Part shown: positions 25,545 to 38,068 of the stretch, one piece after another | How the letters are laid out: each line of letters begins with the position of its first letter | Position numbering within the stretch: the stretch's first letter is position 1 | NCBI GenBank assembly: GCA_907165275.2 | Contig: OU015674.1 | Span: 8,209,001 to 8,273,000 of the forward strand | DNA: 64,000 bases | DNA from: Zygaena filipendulae | Taxonomy: Eukaryota; Arthropoda; Insecta; Lepidoptera; Zygaenidae | Direction: 5' to 3' | Made by a program: the position numbers and the translations under genes | The notes under the pieces: model-generated | Database searches by the model: none | Seen by the model: only the letters and a program-made list of their open reading frames with translations | Told to the model about the DNA's origin: nothing

Positions 25545-26149
25545 AATACCTATGTTATTGGTGGGATTACTATCTACTTATCTACATATTGTCTACGTCT
25601 ATAACGTAGATACCTACCTAATGTGTATGAAGTCTTCTTCGTCGAAGTTCGAAGTTCTTCTTCCGTCACAGTAAGTAAACATAAACATTAAACATTAAAC
25701 AATAGTAATTACCTAGTTGATAAATAGTTTTCAAAAAAGATCTCAAGATGGCTGTCAGTCCGGTAAGTATAACCGTGAGACAGCGCCAGTTTTCTGTAGT
25801 AGAACCGTAGGAAAATTTTGTAAAAAAAATAGAAAAGTTTCACTGAAGACTGTAAATTTTAACACAGAAGACAAGGGTTAGGTTGGCCTTTGAGAATAAT
25901 GAAATAAATAAATATATAATATAAATTAACATTTGTAGAAACATTTGTGCCCTAAGCGCCCCTATAATAAACTACTGCGTAGGTAGGTACCTAGGTACGT
26001 CCGTGAGAATTCCTGCAGGAATTTCGAAATTTACCGGGTGAAATCGCAAGTACTAGCTAGTCGATACATGAATAGAAAAAAAAATTAATCCATTCAATAG
26101 ACTTTTATTATTGAATTAACAAATGTTTTAGTAGATAATAATAATTGCT
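25545..26149. other. No gene seen
   Basis: AT-rich. A degraded Helitron-like 3' end lies at about 26000-26062 (GGAATTTCGAAATTTACCGG, ends AGCTAGT). Confidence 0.4.
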
Positions 26150-26159
26150 CCGTCTACCT

Positions 26160-26744
26160 CTGTAACTTTCACTACTCTACGGTCTGCGCAAACCTCATAA
26201 ATCCATCGTCAAATATACTGCATAATGCACCCGGATAGACCCGCCTAATGAGTGCGAGCAGGACACACTCGGGCCCGACGCCTTGGTGCGACAGAGTCCT
26301 ACACACGGCCGACAGAAATGCGCAACGAAAAGAACAGGGATGGAGCGATTTTGGACACGCAGTAGCGAGAGGGAGGGGCGAGAGAAGCGCACTGTTGGTG
26401 AATTATTGAAGGCGACGACCGCCCTTTGGGCTGCGAGTGGCGGCGGCGGCCGGGGGCGGGCGCGGGCCGCGCGCGCAGAGCGGGGGAGGGGACACGCTGT
26501 TTGCGGAGCCGTTGCCACTTGCTCGCCGCGCCGACGTCACACCAATCCCGAATTCGGTACCGCCATCTTTAACGAAATACTCGCGCTGGTCCCAAGACCT
26601 GACAGTGCCGGGTGCAATGACCCCCCAGTGACCGGATGCTCCTTTAGTGGCCCACAGTGAGTGAGTGAACGTAGACTAAACCGAAACTCAGTTTTAGTGA
26701 TGGATTAGTTTTGTTTTAGTTCAGTGCGGAGCCGCTGCTGGCAG
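26160..26744 (+). promoter_or_regulatory. CpG-rich block, candidate promoter or 5' noncoding exon
   Basis: A strong local rise in GC and CpG (about 26260-26530) in AT-rich surroundings, followed by TTCAGTGCGGAGC and a consensus-like donor GCAG/GTGGGT at 26744/26745. Open frames across it look like GC shadows. It could be a 5'UTR exon of earmuff 12 kb downstream, whose coding exon seems to follow a 5'UTR intron acceptor, or of an unseen gene. The link is inference only. Confidence 0.35.
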
Positions 26745-27801
26745 GTGGGTTGTTATAACTAAACGGTTAAACATTATTGGTATTTACACCTACCTACCTA
26801 CACTCCAAGTACTTTTTACAGACGTACCTACTCAATTACGCAACCGACAATAAAATTATACAAAAACACACATGTCACGGCGAGACTAACTTTGCACAAC
26901 GCCACGTTGGGTGTCCCCATCTGGACTCGAACCCGTTCCTAACCCATTCGATTGCAAACGACAAAGATTTCCGTTAAAAACTCTTCGCTGTTCAATAAAT
27001 GATAACAAGAACGGCTGCCCACCCACTTGCCGTTCGTCAGCGTTGCTACGGTCTACGCCGTAGCCGTAGCGGACTACGACGTAGCGTAAGCTAAACAAAA
27101 AACCCGACGATGCTTTTTATTACATTCCTGGAAATAAATCATAGAATTTCATACAAACGCAATAATTTTAGGCCAATGACTATTTATGGGAATATTACTT
27201 ACCAGACCAAAACGAAGTACCGATACAAAAGATTTAAACGAACTTACAAAATTAAAACTTGTCACCTGAGCGATGGTCATAAATTACATTTGTACATATT
27301 CGCACATTTCGCATTCTAGTTACCTACCTCTGTAGTCTGTACCTACATGCACTGTAAAATAAAACAGTATGAGGACGAATGTATAGGAATATTGAAGATG
27401 TGTAGAAGAAAATACTATACTACTGCAAGTCATAAAACAGTTATAAAAAATGGATAACGCAATTCCGAATAGTATCTACCTGTTTATATTAAATTTAAAA
27501 GTTCCGCTGTCTATCCCCGAAACTCATCATCAGATCTTTAAGAAATTTAAATGGAACCATTTCAGAATAAACCCCTTTCGAGCAAAAAAAAAAATTTTGC
27601 AAATCCGTCTATATATGACGCACTTATTCCCGAACATAGGTTCCTCCTTTTGGAATTCGCTTAAAAAAAAAGTTCAATAGGTACAATGAATTCGATCTGA
27701 ATGTAGGTAGTCCTAGTTACGAGCATCACGCAAAAACCACCGCAATGTATTATTTATTTATTTATTTGAATTGAAAAAAAAATAGATACAAATTTACACA
27801 A
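26745..27801. other. No gene seen
   Basis: Mostly AT-rich. A B-box-like word on the minus strand near 26915-26940 hints at a SINE relic. A (TATT)n run lies near 27750. No coding exon recognised. Confidence 0.4.
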
Positions 27802-27983
27802 TCCTAACTATTATAAAAGTGAAAGTGAGTTTGTTTCTTTGTTACACTTTCACGCCTTAACGGCTCAACCGATCATCATGAAAATTTGCATGCATGTTGT
27901 CAGGGGCACAGAGAAAGACATCGGGTACTTTTTATTCTAGAAACTCCGAAACTACCGCGGGTGAAACCGCGGGGAACAGCTAG
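27802..27983 (+). mobile_element. Helitron-like element, GTGAAAGTGAG subfamily
   Basis: Starts TCCTAACTATTATAAAAGTG after A, holds TTTCACGCCTTAACGG and CCGATCATCATGAAA, and ends in hairpin CCGCGGGTGAAACCGCGG plus CTAG before T. Other members: 36662, 43023, 54730 and 61517. Confidence 0.65.
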
Positions 27984-28019
27984 TAAATAATAAATACAAG
28001 AAATCATTACGCTACCAAA

Positions 28020-28248
28020 TCTAATATATATAAATCACGTGACACGTTGTTTGTCCGCGATGGACTCCGAAACTACTGAACGGATTTTGATAAAATTTTG
28101 CAACCGTTTATAATATGGTCCAACTTAAAAAATAGGATAGTTTTTATCCCGGAATTCCCTCGGAAACTGAAGGACATAGAGTACTTTTTCCCGCAACCTC
28201 CGCGGGAACTCCGAAATTACCGCGGATGAAATCGCGGGGGACAGCTAG
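28020..28248 (+). mobile_element. Non-autonomous Helitron-like element
   Basis: Complete TCTAATATATATAAATC..CTAG copy flanked by A and T, 36 bases after the previous Helitron-like element and in the same orientation. Confidence 0.7.
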
Positions 28249-28760
28249 TACTAATAGGTATATAAATCAGTTTGAATAATATCAAATTTCGCACAAAATT
28301 ACTGCTAATTACCTACTCACCACGTGTTCAATGACTGTGTTGTGTATATAATGTGGAACGGTAGTTATCTAAAATACTATGAGCGTATAGTTTAATTGCA
28401 ATCGATTTACCGATAGAAGTAGGTAATTATATCTAAGTTAAGGCGTTAGGTAGGTATAACTACTATAAGAATGAGATTTGGCGCAAACGCAGCTACAAAA
28501 ATCAGGTAAGCGGAGCCAAAGCAGGAGCTAGTAGTTAAATTAATTAACAGTAGGTACATATGGACTGCGCATGAATTGATGGGGTTCCCCTGGGAACTAC
28601 AATACAAAACCAGCGCGTCCTCTTGAATAAATAATTAAATTCTTTCCTGTCGTTCAGGCTCTCTGGCTAGTGTTTACTGTTTAGTCACGCAATGTGAGTA
28701 TAACAATCAGAATTCTAATGTTATTTGAAAGAAAAATAAAGAGTCAAGGTTAGGTTAAGT
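28249..28760. other. No gene seen
   Basis: AT-rich intergenic DNA without recognisable coding or RNA features. Confidence 0.45.
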
Positions 28761-28762
28761 AA

Positions 28763-29190
28763 CTAGTTGATCCCTGCGGTTTCACCCGCGTTAATTTCAA
28801 AGTTTCCGCGGGAATCCCGGGATGAAAGTAAGCCTACACAATACACATATACCCTAGGTATATATACCACTCAGTTAGTGACAGAATTTATAAAATCGGT
28901 TCAGTGGTTTTGAATTTATCGATTACAATCGAACATTTAAACAAAAACGATTTTTTTCTCTTTTTACTATACTAGCCAGTAGCTGTCCCTCGCGGTTTCA
29001 TCCCCGGTAATCACGGAGTTCCCGCGGTATTTCCAGAGTAAATTATACGTGTGAACCTTCCTCTTCAATCGTTCTATCTATTGGCAAAAACCGCATGAAA
29101 ATCCGTTCACTAGTTTTAAAGTTTATCGCGAACAGACAGACCGACGGACGCGGCGGAGGACCAATTAGGTAGGTATATGTTTTATAATAT
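28763..29190 (-). mobile_element. Two truncated Helitron-like ends
   Basis: Minus-strand hairpin/CTAG ends occur at about 28763-28830 (CTAGTTGATCCCTGCGG on the plus strand) and, degraded, at about 28978-29190 (GTAGCTGTCCCTCGCGG, with AACCGCATGAAAATCCGTTC). Both lack clear 5' ends. Confidence 0.5.
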
Positions 29191-29350
29191 GTAAGGAAGT
29201 ATAGACTTACTAATAGTCTTCTTTTCCAAATAATATGGCTACTCGTACTTAAGAACTCGTTTAAAAAAACGGTATAATAGATATATGTATTTTCAGAAAA
29301 GTATCAGTATTTACGGTGACAGGTTTCTATCAATTAAATAATATTCTGAG

Positions 29351-29475
29351 TGAGAAAAAACCGGCCAAGTGCGAGTCGGACGCCGTGGGTTCCGTTAAAT
29401 TATTTTTTGGGACGTAACTACATACACACTTATTTGCAGATTTCGGGTTTTCCCTTTACCTGCAGAAGACAAGAA
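29351..29475 (+). repeat. Dispersed CCGGCCAAGTGCGAGTCGGA repeat
   Basis: Begins AAACCGGCCAAGTGCGAGTC and GGGTTCCGTTAAATTATTTT. I recognise this opening as a very common dispersed repeat in moth and butterfly genomes. It supports the Lepidoptera call; the element class is not known to me. Confidence 0.5.
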
Positions 29476-30540
29476 TGTTAATTTTAATGATTCTAGGTCA
29501 ACAGGGAAGATTCTATAGGTTTTGATTCAAATACCTATGCGGCATGGACGACCGTATGTATCTTTGAAAGTTTGATTATTTCACAGCTCTAAGGGATTGC
29601 AAACCTAAGTATTGCATATTACCTAATTTCAATTTCATACCACCACGCGTTCTATAAAGGTCTTTACAGATAGACAGCAGACTGTATATTACGGAAGTCC
29701 AAAAAACAAGATAAATTGCAATAAAAGCTTAATAATGCGTCATTATACCGACTCTTAAATATCCGAACTCGCCGAACACCTACTCACTTATTTGTTGTTA
29801 AGAGCTTCCTCGCTTCACAACAAACATTTGAAAAAAAGTGCAAACACGATAATCTTCGGTCCGCATTGAATGGGTTAACCGGAATAATCGGTTAACACCT
29901 ATATTTACTATGAAAAAAAGCGACTGACCACTTCCTGAGCCGATACCCGATAGTTTAGCGGCTGTTTGCAAATATATCAATACACAAACGGAAGGATTAG
30001 ACGGCCTATAGCAGTTGTAATCCGAAAGTGGCAAACAGTATTTTTAACAGTTTGAGTGTTAATTTTCGGTGTGGAGATAGAATTGCGTCTACTAGCGGTC
30101 CTCTGCGGCTTCGAACACGTGAATTTCGAGATTTTTGCGATAAAGTGTTAAAACCAGAACATATTCGTGTGACAACTTTTCATCTAAATCGGTTCAGCCA
30201 GTTAAGGAGCAACACATATTTAAACTTATCTACTAACCTTTTCATTTTGTTAAGTACCTAGACGAGCAATTATTCGTATTAGGACGAGTAAAAAAAAATT
30301 CAAATATCTAATTATAATCTAACCACCCTTTCTTAATTGACGTTTTTCCCCGTAATGATCATATAAACACCTACATCACAATATAAAAATGGCGATGATT
30401 CTTTTAGCGAAATAATCACCTAATCAATTTTGATTGCTTGCAACAAACCAACAAAATTAAATTCAATTGAACACCCCTTTTCCACTGGACCTTTTAAAAC
30501 GCTACAGAACTATTATCAACTAAGCAGTATAATGGCAACA
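29476..30540. other. No gene seen
   Basis: AT-rich. Frames at 29798-30034 (-) and 30028-30261 (+) overlap and have no recognisable content. Confidence 0.45.
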
Positions 30541-31300
30541 TTCACACCTATTGCTCGCAACCCCCAACCCCTCACGAGGATTGTGCGACCTCCACCCCCT
30601 CGGTGACAGAGCGAGGGCGGCGAGGCGTGAGGGCTCACGCCACCTCCCTGGATCAGTGATCAGGTGCGAGGAATGTTGGCAACGCAGGGTTGAAGGGAAT
30701 CAAATGATCCGCTGTGACGTGCGGAAGGGATCGAGTGGCGGATAAGTAGCGGGTTCGTTCAACGATATCAAAAATCAGAACCAAGACATCCTTTTAGACT
30801 TTCGGTGTTTGAACGATAAAGCTTATTTACACAACTCTAGTTCTGACGACGTGCAATATTATCGTAGCATAGTTTTAACTTAATAAGTTGTTTTTTTTTT
30901 ATATTTATACCAATAGAACTCATAACAGTTTTGCGTTTGACTCTACCCTATCACCAAACTTAAAACTGTCATCATGGCGAACGCAACGGGTTGGCAATTT
31001 ACTTAAAATTTCTTTCTATTTTTCTGTATGTAAATTTAGTGTGGTGGAAAGAAATTAGTAACCTAGATAATCTGGATATTAAAATGTGGGCATGGAATGA
31101 GGTCTCGTACAACCCGCTACTGAACATTCGCCCAGCGTAATTATAGGTCGCAGGTTCACCTCGCGGCCGCCGGCTCGGGCCTCGTCCCAACTCCCAACCC
31201 AATTACCGCCCTGTTGACAGAGCGCGGGGCGCCGCCCCCGGGCCCCGGGCGCCCGCCGGCCGCCATGCGTGTGATTGCGATGTGATAGAACGCAAATATC
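30541..31300. promoter_or_regulatory. GC-rich low-repeat islands, function unknown
   Basis: Two GC-rich islands (about 30541-30745 and 31140-31265) lie in AT-rich DNA free of the local transposon families. No convincing protein is encoded. Unique GC-rich islands around a developmental gene often mark conserved noncoding elements; that reading is inference. Confidence 0.3.
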
Positions 31301-31793
31301 CTCATCGTGCGGTTTAGGGTTAAGATTAAACGAACCAGTGCGACATTTGTAGACAATCTTCCTAGCTCAAACTTCAAACCTTATCTAAAAGTTGTGTACC
31401 TAATGGCTGTAGATTATATGCAATCAGGGATTTACGCTAACGGGGATGTCGAAAGACGTAGATATTTAAATAATTAAAAATCGTGGTCAATATAGCTCTA
31501 GAAGTCTCTGTTTGCATCTTTGAGAGACATTCTCAATGTTCTGTAACGTTTCGGGACGGGGGCGGGAACGTTTAAAAATGCTTGTACCTATCATAACATA
31601 CTTTTCAGTTTTTAGTTAAATATATTTATTTCACGGGGAGACCGACCACGCGATTGCGAACATAAATAATTTTCGTTTTAATCCTAATGATTTTGGTTTT
31701 CTATTCTAAATAACAGGTCACTCAAATAGGTAGGCTGAGACTTCTTTAAAAGTATCGTCTCTGATGGTCGGATTGTCATGAAATTTGGCTGCA

Positions 31794-32129
31794 CATAATG
31801 GGCATGTGGACTAACTTTTATTTTTAGTCCGTCTTGTAGATTATTAAAAAATATTGGACACGTATTTTTTCTTTTTTTACGTAATCAAAAAATAACGGCG
31901 ATATATTGAGTTGAAATTTCGCGTGAAGTCACTATTCTGACAGTTTGTATGGCGGTTTTAGCGGTTAGTGACGTCACGACCCCCTCACCCTAAACTTTAA
32001 TGCGTTTTATCACTGTATATTTTAATTTATTTAAAAAAGCAAAAAATATGTGTCTGTTGTTTTTTTATTTTCTAACTGACGGACTAATTAGAATTTTGAT
32101 TTTCAAAAGTATTCCACATCCCTATTATG
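31794..32129. mobile_element. Full-length MITE, AGTCCGTC family
   Basis: The outer ends CATAATGGGCATGTGGACTA and TTCCACATCCCTATTATG are inverted repeats; a second inverted pair is AGTCCGTC..GACGGACT (31826-32085). The centre holds TTAGTGACGTCACGACC. The copy at 37730-38068 is nearly identical, so this family was active relatively recently. Confidence 0.75.
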
Positions 32130-32854
32130 TATAGGTAATGCTTTGAAAATCTGTTTTTAAAAATATCAGGCGCGTCGTTGGAACTTATGACTTAATCTAT
32201 TATATTATATACTACAGAATTGCAATAATAATGTTTTTTTTTTAAGAAATCACACAGACATTTTCAATAGCTTATGTAGAGCCTTACAATAAGATCTAGA
32301 AGGATCTAATACACAAGAAATTGATTAAATCAATACTATATTTAAAAAGAGAAAATATGCACTACCTTAATTAAGCATGACGACGTAGTCGTGTTTGACA
32401 AGATACAGGATAGCTCATAAATAGTATAAAATAGATGACCAATTTGTAGATTGATAATGATCAATCTGGTGGATATATGAAATTATACGTCTACCTACCT
32501 CTATTAGACAGCTCCATAGAGGTAGTAGGTACCTACCTAATACGTATAATTTCACATGACGTAAGCGTTTGAAATAATTCCATTCAAAGTGGCGAAAGTG
32601 ACGCGCGCCGGGGATCGACCCAAAATATTGTATTCAATTTTTTCCTCAATTACCTACCTGCGTTCGGTGAGAGAGTCGCCGTTTCCGGCGGAACCACGAT
32701 CAAAGGCGCACAAGATTAAAGGATTATCCCGGTTTAGAGTTGTTCGCCGCAAAAACACTCACAAATGATTCCGTACGTGAAATCACTGATTCCCATTAGA
32801 TAATTGAGCAATCGAATTTTCTTTTTATAAAGTTTGTATCTACCTAATGATGAA
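32130..32854. other. No gene seen
   Basis: AT-rich. An imperfect inverted repeat TATACGTCTACCTACCTCTA / TAGAGGTAGTAGGTACCTAC sits at about 32485-32560. A GC-richer unique patch lies at 32590-32720. Confidence 0.4.
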
Positions 32855-32992
32855 CCACTGATTGATTGATTTTGATGCGATTTTTTTTAATAAACAGAGT
32901 GATTCAAGAAAAAGATTTAGACGTATAGTTTATCCTGGAAGTCCCGGGGGGACCCCGAAATTACCGCGGGTGAAACCGCGGCGGACAGCTAG
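32855..32992 (+). mobile_element. Helitron-like 3' part
   Basis: Ends ACCGCGGGTGAAACCGCGG, CGGACAGCTAG and T. The body is diverged and the 5' end unclear. Confidence 0.5.
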
Positions 32993-33459
32993 TGAACAAT
33001 AAGTCAGGTAGATAATGTACCTATACGGTTGTACCTACTTTTTAATTGTCATTTCGTAAAAGTTTCCTTCTCATCAATTCAAATCAATCATCAAGGTAGT
33101 TTTGCAATTAGTATAGATAGGATATGTATCTAGATATCGAATCGAAACGAAACTGATATCATTTAATAAAATTAACTTTGATATTTAAAGTATAAAAGTC
33201 CATCCATTTGTACATTATTAAAATGAAACATTTATTTTTTATACTAATTACACTTTAGATTATTATTATCAATTCAAACGATTTATGTAATTCATGTTAT
33301 CTACAACTGAGTTTACAACTAATATACCGCAGTACCTACATCACTATGATTGTTTCCATCACCCATAACCACGACCTCATCTAAGTATGTCATATAGGCA
33401 CAAATCGAAACTTACGATCCTCAATCCTAAAACCACTTAAGTCAGCAATAAGCGATTTT

Positions 33460-33920
33460 CGCCTCTCAATTATTGCTTCCCAATTTATGAGCCGCAGAAC
33501 ACATCGCCCTAAAACCAATCCCGGAATAAACAGCAGTCATAGGCCTTCTCCCTTATTGTTGACATTCAGACAAATATCCGCCGCCCAACCCACACTGAGC
33601 CCTCACCGTTCATACCGAGACCCTTTGTAATAAACAATTTGTTAGGATCCAGAGAGGAGGGTGAGGCCTCACTAATTTGGCCGTCGATAATGACCTCTGT
33701 CACATCAACACGACGGATAATCGGATTGAGAGCGAGAGAGGCGCATCGACGTCGGTGCGTTAGATAAGGACCGAGCTAAACGACGGCGATCAAATAATAT
33801 TTAGGGCGGATTACGCGTGACGGATGTCGGGAACATTACCGTTCGGTCGCGGGTTCAATTCCGACGGTAATGAGTTCTTGAGTTGACAGATGTCACGGTG
33901 GCGAGCCGCGTGACGGCCCG
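33460..33920. promoter_or_regulatory. Unique low-repeat block upstream of earmuff
   Basis: About 460 bp of balanced composition without local repeats, holding GAGAGCGAGAGAGGCGC and several homeodomain-like TAAT words. It lies about 5 kb before the earmuff coding exon, a reasonable place for an enhancer. No direct proof. Confidence 0.3.
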
Positions 33921-34131
33921 AGTGCGAATATTTAAGAAAAGCGGTTTTTTTTTTCACTTAAGTGGTTTTTTTCACGGATCATTGAGTGGGCTATGAAATG
34001 ATTTATTTTGACGGATCGGAGAATGGTCCTTTGAGTTTTGAGCCGGACCGGAGCTGTCTACTTCAAGCATTTTGACGCATCGATGACTTTAATATACGTT
34101 CATAAAATTAAAAAATTCTAATCGTTCCAAA

Positions 34132-34380
34132 TCTAATTATATTTATATAATAAAATGCTTTGTCCTGAATGACTGATGGATCAACGCACAGCCTAAACCG
34201 CTGATCGTAGAGACCTGAAACTTGGAGGGTGTGTTCTTTGTATGACGTAGGCATCCGTTAGGAAAGTATTTTTTTGAAAATTCAACCCCTAAGGGGATGA
34301 AAAGGGGTTGCAAAGTTTGTATGGAACAATTCCGCGGGAACTTCGAAATTATCGCGGGTGAAACCGCGCGCGACAGCTAG
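34132..34380 (+). mobile_element. Helitron-like element, TTTGTCCTGAATGACTG subfamily
   Basis: Starts TCTAATTATATTTATATAAT after A, ends with hairpin ATCGCGGGTGAAACCGCGCG and CTAG before T. The 5' 140 bases match the inverted fragment at 2267-2412. Confidence 0.6.
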
Positions 34381-35289
34381 TCTAATTATTTATAAATATT
34401 AATAAGAAAGTTTATGTGTATGACGTGTGTGAGCGCTCAGCTCCTTAAGGGCTAGACACGTTTTCATGAAATTTGATACATTAAAGTTACTTAATTTAAT
34501 TTGATACCATTGATATATTAAAAATAGGGTTTTTTTTGGGGTTTTTAATAAGTATATCAATGTTTGATACCAATACTTCGTACCTTATATACCTTTTAAC
34601 GTACTTTTTATCCTGGAAAACTAGAAAAAACTTAACTAATAACGATTATGCCACTAGGCAAGCTACTCCACAGATAAGTTGACTTTGATAACTTACAAAA
34701 TTAGCGTAATGGCAGATCCTGGAGCTGATGCTTGACGATGAGAGGAACAGATTTTTATCATTTTACATCACATTATTTAAAATCTCTGCTTTGACGAATA
34801 ACTCCTCTGTGACAATGAACGTAAGATAGAAAATTCTTTGAAAATTGATTTACAGAACTCTACATTTTTTATTGGTGGAATTTGTGTCTTAAATCTAAGT
34901 AAGATAGAGTGTAGTTTTCATTGTCCGTTCTACTATCTCAGTCGACCCTAGGGAAGATAAGTGTATGAATGAGCACATTAAATTACTACGTAGATAGGTA
35001 TACAATTTTGGGCTTTATTTCAACGAGACAAGATTGACAGTCATTTGTGTTGAAGCATTGTTAAGTAATTGAAACCTGTGCTCAATCTACGTAACATCTG
35101 AAGAGTGTCGAGTGTTGAGATGGGCTGGATTAGATGCGGCTTTGTGCGACGATAAGACTGCGCGATAGAGAGAAGAGAGTAATTTTAATATTGACTAGAT
35201 CTGATTAGAAGTGAGATGCTGAGAAAACATCCAGTGTTGGGAGGATGTCGCTTTCTTAGAGCCAATTTCTAGAGTCTTATTTACTACTA
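34381..35289. other. No gene seen
   Basis: AT-rich intergenic DNA with a repeated word TTGATACCA/TATCAATG around 34470-34570. No coding exon recognised. Confidence 0.4.
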
Positions 35290-36070
35290 GCTCTAACTCC
35301 AAAATAGTCTATCTTACTCCTATAATGTCAGCTAATTAGCAGCGAAAGTCTTATCAAGACTGGTCCAACCGTTTCGGGGAATTACCCGCGTGAGTTAAGA
35401 AATTCCCGCAGGATTTTTTTTTCTAAAATATACCTAAATTATTCCTTATAACATCAGCTATTTGCCAGTGAAAGTTCCGTTAAAATCGGTCCAGCCGTTA
35501 CAGAGATTAGCTGGAACGAACAGAGAGACAGAATTGCTCAGACAGAGACAGACAGAGAAAAATTTAAATAATTGTTTTCACTTAAATTTTATTTAGATGG
35601 CCAGATTTGAACCCTGACTGGATGACGCGCACTTAGCCACGAACTGGCACGCTATTATTTAGCGCCATTTTCATAAATTTTCACGCAGTTCTTCTTATTA
35701 TTTTATAAAATAAAATCACAACTGTAACTAGCTTGCCTCCCCCGGTTTCACCCGCTGTAATTACGGAGTTCCCGCGAGAATTCCAGGATAAACATCTAAA
35801 AAAAAAAATTATAAAAATCTTCCCCTTGAATCACTCTATTTTTTTAGTAAAAACTGCATGAAAACCCGACGGACGCAGCGGAAGACTTCACTACATAACA
35901 AAGTCGCTTCCTGCTGTCCCTTTGTCCCTATGTATGTCCCTATCTTTAAAACTACGCAATGGATTTTCATGCGGTTATAGAATGATTCATCAGGTTTATA
36001 TCTAAATTTTACGCTAGAACTCCCCCGGGAACTCCAAAATCACTGCGGGTGAAACTGCTGGGGACAGCTA
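35290..36070. mobile_element. Cluster of decayed Helitron-like pieces
   Basis: Three pieces: minus-strand bodies at about 35290-35560 (two partial copies with TTAGCAGCGAAAGTC and TTGCCAGTGAAAGTT), a minus-strand 3' end at about 35730-35880, and a plus-strand piece at about 35905-36070 ending GGGTGAAACTGCTGGGGACA, then GCTAAG. A B-box-like word on the minus strand near 35600-35650 may be a SINE relic. Confidence 0.45.
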
Positions 36071-36661
36071 AGTTGTTTTATAATATGTAGTGAAAAACAT
36101 AGGTACTTGACTGTAATTCCATTTTTTCCCGACTATAGGTACTGACCCTCATAATCAATTGAACACTTTCTGCGTTTTTTTAACGTGCGAAATATTGTTT
36201 TAGCATTGTATTAACAATTCTGGAATTTGGTCCGTAGACTTAGAACAGACTGCACTTGACAAAAACACATTCGCCACTCCAGTACCTATTCATGATTGAA
36301 AAGTGGAACCGCAAACATAAATACGAGTAAACAAAAGCGACGCATTACAATAATTCACATAAAGATTTTATTTTGTGTTGGAAACAAAAGTTTAGGGGTT
36401 ATTGTGCGCGCACACACGAGCTAAACTCGGGCGTGTACCTACTTATTGTCGGGGGCATTGTTTTGTGAGGAGCGGTGCACCTGGACGGTTTCGACTTTAA
36501 TAATCATGGAGACTTGCCTCCATAATATTGATTGGCAAAAATAGTATAGGAAACGACGCGTTCGCAGTTTTTGGTAGAGGGAAATTGTGGGCTTGCGACT
36601 TTGGGTGAGTCGAAAAATACAGAACTAGAGAAGTTTTCGGCGAAAATTTTATATTTATTAC
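36071..36661. other. No gene seen
   Basis: AT-rich with one GC-richer patch near 36400-36500. No coding exon or element recognised. Confidence 0.45.
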
Positions 36662-36859
36662 CTAGCTGTGCCCGCGGTTTCACCCGCGGTAATTTCAGAG
36701 TTCCCGCGGAAATTCCGGGATAAAAAGTACACTATGTCTTTTTCCGTACCCTCGACAACGTGCATGCCAAATTTCAACCAAATCCGTTCAGCCGTTTTTG
36801 CGTGATTGAGTAACAAACATCCAAACATCCACACTTTCACATTTATAATATTAGTAGGA
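36662..36859 (-). mobile_element. Helitron-like element
   Basis: On the minus strand: starts TCCTACTAATATTATAAATG after A, ends ACCGCGGGTGAAACCGCGGG, CACAGCTAG. Same subfamily as 43023-43216, sharing the word GTGTGGATGTTTGGATGTTT. Confidence 0.65.
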
Positions 36860-37729
36860 TGACCAGCATTTTTTTTAATATCTCGAGTTCCAGATGGAGT
36901 TTCGAAAAAATCGAAACATGAGTAGGTATCTAAACTAGACCCTCAGCAATACAACAAAAAAGCCGCATTCAATTTGGTGCAGCAGTTTTATCGCAGCACG
37001 AATAAAACATACAGACAGACAGACAGACAAAAATTCTAAAAACGGTATTTCTCATAGAGTCGTCTAAATTTATTTTTTCTTATTTATCTCCAATGTACAG
37101 ACATCGACCTGTTACAATTTTATTATATGTACAGTTGTAGAATCGTGTACCTATCTACATTAGGTGAATATAAAAAAACCCACAAACCTACAAATATAAA
37201 ATTAATTATAGAATAATTAAATATAAAATCGTGTACCTCCTATTTAAAACATGTAGAATAAACTTTAATGCGTTTTATTTCAGCGGTTAAAAATATAAGT
37301 GTGTGTTCGTTATTTTTTACCTAACCGACGCGACGGACTAAATACAATTCTGATTTTCATCTCCCAGCAACATACCCATAAACCCGCGAGCGGCGGCAAT
37401 TATCAGCGATGGATTGTATTCTTGGTCACACGAGCATATTTCTCGGATTCTAACCCTCCACCGGCGCTCATTGTTCTCGCTCTAATTGCCGCGATGCAAA
37501 TAACCCGCCGCGCGCCGCTCATTCTTTGTTTTACCAATCGTTGGGCCCGAGACGCACAAGTACCTACCTACGTCAAGTGGTTTGCGTATGACGCTCTTCG
37601 TAAACCTTTACATCTCTAAATACGTACCCACGACAGATTGAAGTGCTTTTAGTTGTATTACGTACATTAATACAAGACATACAGAAAACCCAAGATCAAG
37701 ATAATAATTACACAATAAAAAAATAATCA
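36860..37729. other. No gene seen
   Basis: AT-rich. Contains an (ACAG)n run near 37010 and, at about 37262-37360, a fragment with TTTAATGCGTTTTATTTC..GACGGACTAAAT that looks like a truncated AGTCCGTC-family MITE. A GC-rich unique patch sits at 37380-37590. Confidence 0.45.
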
Positions 37730-38068
37730 CATAATAGGCATGTGGACTAATTTTTATTTTTTAAGTCCGTCTTGTAGATTATTAAAAAATATTGGACACG
37801 TATTTTTTTCTTTTTTTACGTACACAAAAAATAACGGCGATATATTGAGTTGAAATTTCGCGTGATGTCACTATTCTGACAGTTTGTATGGCGGTTTTAG
37901 CGGTTAGTGACGTCACGACCCCCTCACCCTAAACTTTAATGCGCTTTCTCTCTGTATATTTTAATTTATTTGAAAAGGCAAAAAATACGTGTCTATTGTT
38001 TTTTTATTTTCTAACTGACGGACTAATTAGAATTTTGATTTTTAAAAGTAGTCCACATCCCCATTGTT
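37730..38068. mobile_element. Full-length MITE, AGTCCGTC family
   Basis: Same structure and orientation as 31794-32129, differing at few positions; includes TTAGTGACGTCACGACC. It ends about 580 bp upstream of the earmuff coding exon. Confidence 0.75.

Noticed and set aside
26195..26660. Arg/Ala/Gly-rich frames of 107-125 codons on both strands
   Set aside because: Low-complexity products of a CpG-rich block with no recognisable domain; better explained as promoter or 5'UTR.
26890..26960. Possible tRNA on the minus strand
   Set aside because: B-box-like word only; the surrounding sequence does not fold as a tRNA.
33840..33890. Possible tRNA on the plus strand (GCGGGTTCAATTCCGAC)
   Set aside because: Only a B-box-like word; no A box at suitable distance and no cloverleaf.
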